A stretch of 64,000 bases of DNA from contig NZ_JHEI01000141.1 of assembly GCF_001273835.1 (NCBI RefSeq), positions 1 to 64,000 of the forward strand, written 5' to 3'. Origin of the DNA: Leucobacter celer subsp. astrifaciens. Lineage in GTDB: Bacteria > Actinomycetota > Actinomycetes > Actinomycetales > Microbacteriaceae. Made by a program: the position numbers and the translations under genes. Shown here piece after piece: positions 58,009 through 64,000 of this stretch (position 1 is its first letter; every line of letters starts with the position of its first letter). Below the pieces are notes generated by a model, which did not search any database, was not told where the DNA came from, and saw nothing but the letters and a program-made list of their open reading frames with translations.

Positions 58009-58953
58009 ATGATTCCGCTTGGACCGGTAGTAGCGCGGAGCCGGGTGAAGGCCGCCAGGACCGCGGTGTGGTCGTACCTCGCAGAGTCCGAACGCCGTGC
58101 CGCGTGGTGGCCCGGGCTGCAGCTGGAGGCCGGTGTCGGCGGCACCATCGCCGTCCACGGAGGTGCGGAGTCGGGAACCGCCGCGGACCAGCGCGAGGCC
58201 GAGGGCGCCGTGGACGTCTGGGTCGAGGGGCACGCGGTCGGGTTCACCTGGCGCGAGGCCGGCGAAGAGCGCGGCACCGCGGTGCTGATGACGCTGCGCT
58301 CGCAGGGACGCGAGACCGGTGTGACGATCACCGAGACCGGATTCGACGCGCTCGCCGCACCCGCCGAGCGCGCGGCGGCGGCGCAGCGCGAGTGGCAGGG
58401 GCTGCTGGCCGAACTCACCGCCGCGATCGAGGCGGCCGGCGGCGCTGAGCCGGCTGAGGATGCTGACGCGCCGGTCGAGGATCCCGACGCGGACCGTGCG
58501 GAGGCGGGAGACGAATCCGCCAACCCTGCGGGCGCGACCGTCGAGCCTTCTGCGGACACGGACACTGACACTGACACGGCCACGAATCCGGACACGGATA
58601 CCGACGCCGACACGACGGAGCAGGGCAGCGAGGAGTCAGACGCGTCGGCGAGCGGAGCGCTCGAGGTCTCGCCCGAAGCGGTGGACGGCGAGGTCGACGA
58701 CTCGGAAGGATCGGACGTCGAGATCGTCGAGGTCGAGGCGGAGCCCCAGGTGGGGGATCACCTCGAGCTCGACACCGGATCGGTGCAGGTGCTGGAAGCG
58801 GTGGATCTGCCCGCCGCGGTTGAGCATGACAGTTCCGAGAGCGACACATCCGAGAACGACACATCTGAGAACGACACCGTGGAGATCCAGCGCCTGGTGG
58901 AGGCGGAGAAGCCGGAGGAACCCGACTTCGACACCCTCATCCGCGGCGCGTAG
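58009..58953 (+). CDS. SRPBCC-domain protein with long acidic tail
   Basis: The first 135 residues look like a START/SRPBCC (AHSA1-like) fold: SRVKAARTAVWSYLAESERRAAWW, VDVWVEGHAVGFTWREAG and a C-terminal helix with AAQREWQGLLAELTAAIEA. From about 150 to the end (314) the protein is extremely acidic and disordered, with Asp-Thr and Glu-Asn-Asp-Thr-Ser repeats. GAAGGAG precedes ATG 58009. Ligand and role are unknown. The gene is convergent with purD, only 21 nt away. Confidence 0.78.
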   Translation: MIPLGPVVARSRVKAARTAVWSYLAESERRAAWWPGLQLEAGVGGTIAVHGGAESGTAADQREAEGAVDVWVEGHAVGFTWREAGEERGTAVLMTLRSQGRETGVTITETGFDALAAPAERAAAAQREWQGLLAELTAAIEAAGGAEPAEDADAPVEDPDADRAEAGDESANPAGATVEPSADTDTDTDTATNPDTDTDADTTEQGSEESDASASGALEVSPEAVDGEVDDSEGSDVEIVEVEAEPQVGDHLELDTGSVQVLEAVDLPAAVEHDSSESDTSENDTSENDTVEIQRLVEAEKPEEPDFDTLIRGA

Positions 58954-58974
58954 CGGCGCGGCCCGCTGTGTGCG

Positions 58975-60228
58975 TCAGGCGACGCGCGCAGCGATGTCCG
59001 TGCGGTGCTGCCCGCCATCGAGCCCGATGAGTTCGATGGCCTCGTAGGCGCGGGCCCGGGCATCGCCGAAGTCGGCGCCGCGTGCCACGACGCCGAGCAC
59101 GCGGCCACCGGTCGCGATCCAGCCGCCGTCGTCGTCGCGGGCGGTCGCGGCGTGCACCAGGTGCACGCCGGGCACCGCGGCGGCGGCGTCGAGCCCGGTG
59201 ATCTCGCGACCCGTGACGACCTCTCCGGGATACCCCTCGCTCGCCACGACCACGATCACGGCGGGATCCTCGGAGAATTCGGGATCGGGCTGCGCGGCGA
59301 GCTCGCCGTTCGCCGCCGCCAGCAGGTAGCGGCTCAGCGGAGACTCGAGCCGCGCGAGCACCACCTGCGTCTCCGGGTCGCCGAAGCGCGCGTTGAACTC
59401 GATGACCCGCACGCCCTTCGACGTGACGATGAGGCCGCAGTAGAGCAGTCCGACGAAGGGCGTGCCCTCGGCCTCGAGGCGGCGCACGGTGGGCAGTGCG
59501 ACGGTGCGGGTGATCTCGTCGACGAAACCCTCCTCCACCCACGGCAGCGGGGAGTATGCGCCCATGCCGCCGGTGTTGGGCCCCTCGTCGCCGTCGAAGA
59601 TGCGCTTGTAGTCCTGCGCCGGGCTCAGCGGCAGCACGTCGTGCCCGTCCGCGAGGAAGAACAGCGACACCTCCTGGCCGTCGAGGAACTCCTCGATGAG
59701 CACATCGCCGTGCGGGGCCCAGGTGGCCACGTGATCCAGCGCCGCGGCGCGATCCTCGGTCACCAGCACACCCTTGCCCGCGGCCAGTCCGTCCGCCTTC
59801 ACCACGTAGGGAGCCCCGAACTCGTCGAGCACGGGTCCGGCCTCGTCCACCGATGCGACCCGCACGGCGCGGCCGGTCGGTACCCCGGCCTCGTCCATCA
59901 CGCGCTTGGCGAAGGCCTTAGATCCCTCGAGCTCGGCCGCCGCGCGATCCGGGCCGAACACGGGCACCCCGGCGGCGCGCAGCGGATCCGCGACGCCCGC
60001 CACGAGCGGAGCCTCCGGGCCGACCACGACGAGGTCGAAGCCGCGCTCGCGCACGAACGCGGCGACGGCCTCGGGGTCGGAGTATGCGAGCTCGGGGGTC
60101 TCGACCCCGCTCGCGGCGATCCCGGCGTTGCCCGGTGCGCAGACGATTTCGTGGTCCGCGTCCTCTGCGAGGAGGGCAAGAACGATAGCGTGTTCGCGGG
60201 CACCCGGCCCCAGTACGAGGATCTTCAC
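58975..60228 (-). CDS. purD: Phosphoribosylamine-glycine ligase
   Basis: Makes GAR from phosphoribosylamine and glycine with ATP. The 417-residue ATP-grasp protein has the N-terminal KILVLGPGAREHAIVLAL, YVVKADGLAAGKGVLV, IEEFLDGQEVSLFFLADG, NTGGMGAYSP and VIEFNARFGDPETQV. GTG 60228 gives this standard start; the frame upstream runs through the long inverted repeat and is not conserved. The first 14 bp of the gene are part of that repeat. Confidence 0.96.
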   Translation of the reverse strand: MKILVLGPGAREHAIVLALLAEDADHEIVCAPGNAGIAASGVETPELAYSDPEAVAAFVRERGFDLVVVGPEAPLVAGVADPLRAAGVPVFGPDRAAAELEGSKAFAKRVMDEAGVPTGRAVRVASVDEAGPVLDEFGAPYVVKADGLAAGKGVLVTEDRAAALDHVATWAPHGDVLIEEFLDGQEVSLFFLADGHDVLPLSPAQDYKRIFDGDEGPNTGGMGAYSPLPWVEEGFVDEITRTVALPTVRRLEAEGTPFVGLLYCGLIVTSKGVRVIEFNARFGDPETQVVLARLESPLSRYLLAAANGELAAQPDPEFSEDPAVIVVVASEGYPGEVVTGREITGLDAAAAVPGVHLVHAATARDDDGGWIATGGRVLGVVARGADFGDARARAYEAIELIGLDGGQHRTDIAARVA

Positions 60229-60387
60229 CGTTCCAGGATAGTGGGGGTCCCGCGGCGGGTGATGCCGAAATCGGCACGCCTCGTTATCCGGCTCGCTGCG
60301 CTCGCTGCCAGACCCAGCCAAACTCGGCTTTGCCGATCTCGGCATCACCCGCCGCTCGCGTGTATCTGGAACGGTGAAGATCCTCGT
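60215..60387. repeat. Bipartite inverted repeat overlapping the purD start
   Basis: Outer arms 60215-60236 and 60366-60387 are perfect over 22 bp and include the purD start codon region. Inner arms 60252-60276 and 60331-60355 match at 24 of 25 positions (GCGGCGGGTGATGCCGA core). The loop holds GCTGCCAGACCCAGCCA at 60304-60320, the inverse of the loop motif at 22454-22470. Confidence 0.85.
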
Positions 60388-60449
60388 CCCGGGCGGGGCC
60401 CGCTGGAGGGGGGAGAAGGGCTGCGGTGGGGCGGTAGAGTGAGTGCGTT

Positions 60450-60815
60450 ATGGCGAAGCGCAGGATCTCGGAGGCCGACGGGCAGACGGCCCTCACCGCG
60501 GCGCTCGCCGGCGATACGAGCCGCACCGTGCTCGCGACCGCGGTGCGCTACCTGCTGGAGGAGCTCGCCGAGCTGGCTCCCGGCAACTCCGTCGAGGTGC
60601 GGGTGCCGCCGTTCGGCGCGACCCAGTGCGTGGCGGGGCCGAAGCACACCCGGGGCACCCCGCCCAACGTCATCGAGACCGACCCCGAGACCTGGCTGGC
60701 GCTCGCGACCGGGCGGATCGACTGGCAGACGGCGGTCGAGGAGGCGAGGATCGTCGCCTCGGGATCCCGAGCCGACCTGCACGGCCTGCTGCCGATCATG
60801 CGCCGCCCGCTCTGA
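60450..60815 (+). CDS. Sterol-carrier-family (SCP2-like) protein
   Basis: A 121-residue protein whose middle, PGNSVEVRVPPFGATQCVAGPKHTRGTPPNVIETDPETWLALATGRIDW, matches the sterol carrier family proteins common in Microbacteriaceae and related to MDMPI C-terminal domains. Function is unknown; it is probably a small ligand-binding or accessory protein. TAGAGT at 60435-60440 is 9 nt before ATG 60450 and no ribosome binding site is present, so the transcript may be nearly leaderless. Confidence 0.8.
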   Translation: MAKRRISEADGQTALTAALAGDTSRTVLATAVRYLLEELAELAPGNSVEVRVPPFGATQCVAGPKHTRGTPPNVIETDPETWLALATGRIDWQTAVEEARIVASGSRADLHGLLPIMRRPL

Positions 60816-60908
60816 TCGCCCGGCGATCGCTCCGGGCGTCGCTCCGGCCGCCCGTTTCGTGCGACCGCCCTCGCCGATCCCCCAGGAGACCCCTGAGAGA
60901 ATGGGAGC

Positions 60909-61304
60909 ATGAGTAACGAAGAGGCCGCGGAGAAACCGGCCCCCGAAGCGGCCGAGCCTGTAGCGCAGGTCGAGTCCGCGCAGGCCGATCCGGCACCGGC
61001 GGAGATCGAGCACACGCCCGTGATCGAGGAGGTGGAGCGCGAGGTCACGCTGCAGCGTTCCGTGCGCTACGGTCGGGTGATCGTGGGCGGCGCGGTGCTC
61101 GGCATCGTCGTGGCAGCCGTCGCCGCACTGTTCTTCCCGGTCGAGGAGGGCGCCGACTACACCTTGGGCCAGGCCGTCGGCTTCTTCGCGGTGATGGGCG
61201 GAGCGATCGGTCTGGGGCTCGGCGGGCTCGTCTCCCTGGTGCTCGGGCTCGTGGCGAGGCGGCAGCGGGGCACCGGGGTCGCGATTCAGTCCGACGTGCG
61301 ATAA
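60909..61304 (+). CDS. Small membrane protein with acidic N-terminus
   Basis: Not assigned. The 131-residue product begins with an acidic, Pro/Ala-rich stretch (about 50 residues), then has two membrane helices (VIVGGAVLGIVVAAVAALFF and VGFFAVMGGAIGLGLGGLVSLVLGLV) and a short basic tail. It stands just upstream of the tatA pair, 32 nt away; whether it is related to export is unknown. Confidence 0.7.
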   Translation: MSNEEAAEKPAPEAAEPVAQVESAQADPAPAEIEHTPVIEEVEREVTLQRSVRYGRVIVGGAVLGIVVAAVAALFFPVEEGADYTLGQAVGFFAVMGGAIGLGLGGLVSLVLGLVARRQRGTGVAIQSDVR

Positions 61305-61336
61305 TCGCGACATCACCACCGATCGGAGCTGCTCTC

Positions 61337-61531
61337 ATGCTTGGAAACCTCGGCGGATGGCATCTGCTGGTCATCCTCTTCGTCGTCCTGCTGCTGTTCG
61401 GTGCGCCGAAGCTGCCGGGGCTGGCGAAGAGCCTGGGGCAGTCGATGCGCATCCTCAAGAAAGAGGTGCGCAGCGACGCCGAGGAGACGCGGGATCCCGC
61501 CCCCTCCGGGCAGCGCCCCGACGTGCCATAA
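61337..61531 (+). CDS. tatA: TatA-family twin-arginine translocase subunit, copy 1
   Basis: A 64-residue TatA: short N-terminus, one membrane helix (WHLLVILFVVLLLF), the hinge FGAPKLPGLAKSLGQSMRILKKEV as amphipathic helix, and a short charged tail. The canonical FGxKKLP hinge reads FGAPKLP. ATG 61337 has GGAGC upstream. A 114-bp block of this gene is 113/114 identical to copy 2, so one arose by very recent duplication or is kept similar by gene conversion. No tatB or tatC is in the window. Confidence 0.88.
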   Translation: MLGNLGGWHLLVILFVVLLLFGAPKLPGLAKSLGQSMRILKKEVRSDAEETRDPAPSGQRPDVP

Positions 61532-61564
61532 TGATCTGACGCTTACGATTCGGAGCTCACCCAC

Positions 61565-61840
61565 ATGATCGGAAACCTGTCCGGCCCCACGCTGCTGGTC
61601 ATCCTCTTCATCGTCCTGCTGCTGTTCGGTGCGCCGAAGCTGCCGGGGCTGGCGAAGAGCCTGGGGCAGTCGATGCGCATCCTCAAGAAAGAGGTGCGCA
61701 GCGACTCCGAGGAATCGGGCACCGCGAAGAACGAAGCGGCAGAGCCGTCGGCACCGCCGGTTCCTCCCGCGACGCCGAGCAACGATGCCGGCCAGCCGAC
61801 GAGCGAGAACGGCGGCACGCCGGACAAGCCGCAGGCTTGA
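61565..61840 (+). CDS. tatA: TatA-family twin-arginine translocase subunit, copy 2
   Basis: A 91-residue TatA with MIGNLSGPTLLVILFIVLLLF as anchor and the same FGAPKLPGLAKSLGQSM amphipathic helix as copy 1. It differs mainly in the first helix turn and in a longer Pro/Ala/Glu-rich tail (about 45 residues). It starts 33 nt after copy 1. Two TatA-like proteins of different tail length could have different stoichiometric roles, but this is a guess. Confidence 0.88.
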   Translation: MIGNLSGPTLLVILFIVLLLFGAPKLPGLAKSLGQSMRILKKEVRSDSEESGTAKNEAAEPSAPPVPPATPSNDAGQPTSENGGTPDKPQA

Positions 61841-61860
61841 CCCGCGCACCGCGCTTCATC

Positions 61861-61899
61861 CGAATCGCCCCGCTACTGAGGAAGTAGCGGGGCGATTCG
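61861..61899. terminator. Bidirectional terminator between tatA copy 2 and purF
   Basis: A 17-bp perfect stem CGAATCGCCCCGCTACT (61861-61877) with its complement at 61883-61899, loop GAGGA. It starts 20 nt after tatA copy 2 and could serve both converging genes. Confidence 0.8.
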
Positions 61900-62008
61900 C
61901 ATTCCCGCACACTCTCGATGCGAGACGCTGTTCCTGGTCGAGACGGGCACGACGCCGGCCGCGCCCTCGCAGCCAGGAGAGGCAGGAGAGGCGGGAGGGG
62001 TAGATCCC

Positions 62009-63469
62009 TCAGCTCTCCTGCGTCTCCTCGACCCAGGCGAGGTACTCCGCGTCGATGTCGCCCGCGATGTACTCTCCGGTGAAGCAGCTCTGCTCGAGCT
62101 CGGTGACGTGATCCTGCCCCGCCATGATGGCGCGGTTCATCCCCTCGACGCTCATGTAGATGAGATGGTCGGCGCCCAACTCAGCGGCGATCTCCTCGGA
62201 GGTGCGGCCGTGAGCGATGAGCTCCTTGCGGGAGGGCATGTTGATGCCGTAGACGTGCGGGTAGACGACGGGGGGTGCGGCCGAGGCGAAGGTCACCGAC
62301 TTGGCTCCCGCGGCGCGCGCCATCTCGACGATCTCGCGCGAGGTGGTGCCGCGCACGATGGAGTCGTCGACGATGAGCACGTTCTTGCCCTTGAACTCGA
62401 CGCTCATGGCGTTGAGCTTCTGGCGCACGCTCTTCTTGCGCACGGCCTGGCCGGGCATGATGAAGGTGCGGCCGACGTAGCGGTTCTTGAAGAAGCCCTC
62501 GCGGTACTCGATGCCGAGCTTCTGCGCGACCTGCATGGCGCTGGGGCGTGCGGAGTCGGGGATCGGCATGACCACGTCGATGTCGGCGTCCGCCAGCTGC
62601 TCGGCGATCTCCTCGGCGAGCACGTCGCCGAGGCGCAGACGCGCGTCGTAGACGGAGATGCCGTCGAGCACGGAGTCGGGGCGGGCGAGATAGATGTACT
62701 CGAAGGCGCACGGTGCGAGGCGAGGGTTCTTCGCGCACTGCTGCGAGTACATCCAGCCGTCGGGAGAGATGAGGATCGCCTCGCCCGGCTCGACGTCGCG
62801 CACGATCTCGTAGCCGCCGGACTCGAGCACCAGCGACTCCGAGGCGACGACCCACTCGTCCTGGCCGTTCGCGCCGGTGCGGCGTCCGAGCACCAGCGGG
62901 CGGATCCCGTGCGGATCGCGGAACGCGAGCAGGCCGTAACCCGCGATGAGGGCGATCGCGGCGTAGGATCCCTCGACCCGCTCGTGCAGCCGCGACACGG
63001 CGCCGAATACCTGGTCCTTGTCGAGGGAGAGGCCGGTGATGCCCGCCTGCAGCTCGTTCGCGAGCACGTTGAGCAGCAACTCGGTGTCGGAGTTGGTGTT
63101 GAGGTGCCGGCGATCGACGTTGTAGAGGTCCGCGGTGAGCTCGCGGGTGTTCGTCAGGTTGCCGTTGTGCACGAGGATGATGCCGTAGGGGGCGCCCACG
63201 TAGAAGGGCTGGGCCTCCTGCTCCGCCGCAGCGGATCCGCGGGTCGCGTATCGCACGTGACCGAGGCCGACGCTGCCCGTCAGACTGCGCATGTCGCGCG
63301 TGCGGTAGGCCTCGCGCACCTGCCCCTTCGTCTTCACCACGTGGAAGAAGTCTCCGTCGAGCGTGGCGATTCCCGTCGAGTCCTGGCCGCGATGCTGCAG
63401 GAGGAGCAGGCTGTCGTAGATCTGCTGGTTGACGGGCTCGGACGAGACGATGCCGACGATGCCGCACAT
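62009..63469 (-). CDS. purF: Amidophosphoribosyltransferase
   Basis: First step of purine synthesis: PRPP plus glutamine to phosphoribosylamine. The 486-residue protein starts MCGIVGIVSSEPVNQQIYDSLLLLQHRGQDS, with the nucleophile Cys2 exposed and no propeptide. The glutamine domain is followed by a PRTase domain with the PRPP loop NVLIVDDSIVRGTTSREIVEMAR. ATG 63469 is fixed by the Cys2 requirement. It diverges from purM. Confidence 0.97.
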   Translation of the reverse strand: MCGIVGIVSSEPVNQQIYDSLLLLQHRGQDSTGIATLDGDFFHVVKTKGQVREAYRTRDMRSLTGSVGLGHVRYATRGSAAAEQEAQPFYVGAPYGIILVHNGNLTNTRELTADLYNVDRRHLNTNSDTELLLNVLANELQAGITGLSLDKDQVFGAVSRLHERVEGSYAAIALIAGYGLLAFRDPHGIRPLVLGRRTGANGQDEWVVASESLVLESGGYEIVRDVEPGEAILISPDGWMYSQQCAKNPRLAPCAFEYIYLARPDSVLDGISVYDARLRLGDVLAEEIAEQLADADIDVVMPIPDSARPSAMQVAQKLGIEYREGFFKNRYVGRTFIMPGQAVRKKSVRQKLNAMSVEFKGKNVLIVDDSIVRGTTSREIVEMARAAGAKSVTFASAAPPVVYPHVYGINMPSRKELIAHGRTSEEIAAELGADHLIYMSVEGMNRAIMAGQDHVTELEQSCFTGEYIAGDIDAEYLAWVEETQES

Positions 63470-63602
63470 AACTGTTGTGTTCGCTCCCTGCGAGATGGTG
63501 AGACGTCGAACAGACGCGACTTCTAGTGTCCCACACCACGGCTGCACGGCGGCTCCCGATACGCATCGCTTCGGAACGGATAGGGGGGCGCGCACGGCAG
63601 GC

Positions 63603-63608
63603 TAAACT
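63603..63608 (+). promoter_or_regulatory. Putative -10 element of purM (leaderless)
   Basis: TAAACT is 6 nt before GTG 63615 and no ribosome binding site is present. Confidence 0.4.
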
Positions 63609-63614
63609 GAACTG

Positions 63615-64000
63615 GTGAGCGAAACCTCCTCGAACAGCGCCTCGTCCGCCTACGCCCGGTCCGGCGTCGACACCGCAGCGGGCGACCTCGCCGTCGAGCT
63701 GATGAAGTCGGCCGTTGCGCGCACGCACGGCCCCGAGGTGCTCGGCGGAGTCGGCGGCTTCGCCGGCATGTTCGACGCGTCGGCGCTGCTCGGCTACAAG
63801 CGTCCGCTGCTCGCCTCGTCCACCGACGGCGTGGGCACGAAGGTGGCGATCGCGCAGGCCATCGACAAGCACGACACGATCGGCCAGGACCTCGTGGCGA
63901 TGGTCGTGGACGACATCGTCGTGGTCGGGGCCAAGCCGCTCTTCATGACCGACTACATCGCCTGCGGCAAGGTGGTGCCGCAGCGCATCGCCGACATCGT
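63615..64000 (+). CDS. purM: Phosphoribosylformylglycinamidine cyclo-ligase, 5' part
   Basis: Cyclises FGAM to AIR. Only the first 128 codons are inside the window; the gene continues past its end. [49 protein letters not shown] and [29 protein letters not shown] are typical of the PurM N-terminal domain. GTG 63615 is preceded by a -10-like hexamer at leaderless spacing. It diverges from purF. Confidence 0.94.
   Translation, partial: MSETSSNSASSAYARSGVDTAAGDLAVELMKSAVARTHGPEVLGGVGGFAGMFDASALLGYKRPLLASSTDGVGTKVAIAQAIDKHDTIGQDLVAMVVDDIVVVGAKPLFMTDYIACGKVVPQRIADI

Overview
The window is dense, high-GC DNA with GTG starts, ATGA/GTGA stop-start overlaps and actinobacterial gene sets: a dnaX-recR-lysC-asd backbone, a Tad locus next to topA, a hemA plus hemE-Y-C-D-B-L cluster, and PurS/PurQ/small-PurL purine synthesis. 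This suggests an actinobacterium, most likely a member of the Microbacteriaceae (Leucobacter-like). The genus is inferred from gene content and protein style; no search was run. No rRNA, tRNA, CRISPR array, prophage or insertion sequence was recognised.

Layout. 0-3.4 kb: pta-ackA. 3.6-9.9 kb: a polyamine/opine-type ABC transporter (two permeases, lipoprotein, ATPase) followed by a nitrilase-family amidase, an RraA-like protein and a short beta-keto acid cleavage enzyme, then two convergent Lrp/AsnC regulators; this looks like a dedicated uptake-and-breakdown operon of unknown substrate. 11.1-22.3 kb: dnaX, recR, lysC and asd, interrupted between recR and lysC by a Hen1-Pnkp RNA-repair pair and two small genes. 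22.5-26.1 kb: a metallophosphoesterase and a class A penicillin-binding protein with PASTA domains. 26.2-29.0 kb: a DUF4177-like protein, RidA and acetyl-CoA synthetase. 29.3-33.2 kb: Tad-type secretion genes ending in a TadE-like/M23-like fusion. 33.3-37.8 kb: topA, tmk and two membrane proteins. 37.8-41.6 kb: purL and a membrane protein. 41.8-46.0 kb: a siderophore ABC operon behind a possible iron box, with a strong hairpin after its first gene.

46.2-54.6 kb: hemA diverges from a tightly coupled hemE-hemY-hemC-hemD-hemB-hemL run, with a near-perfect 25-bp palindrome in the divergent promoter region. 54.7-64.0 kb: an acetyltransferase, purS-purQ, purC, an SRPBCC protein with a long acidic tail, purD, a sterol-carrier-like protein, a small membrane protein, two tandem tatA genes, purF and the 5' part of purM, which runs off the window.

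The most distinctive non-coding feature is a set of long inverted repeats (arms of 13-31 bp) in intergenic spaces. Two of them share a 17-bp loop motif in opposite orientation, one mirrors the start of purD, and two others form a small dispersed family containing GCGTCAGTAG. Several genes (pta, dnaX, hemE, the GNAT gene, purM) have a TANNNT hexamer 6-8 nt before the start codon and no Shine-Dalgarno sequence, which suggests leaderless transcripts.
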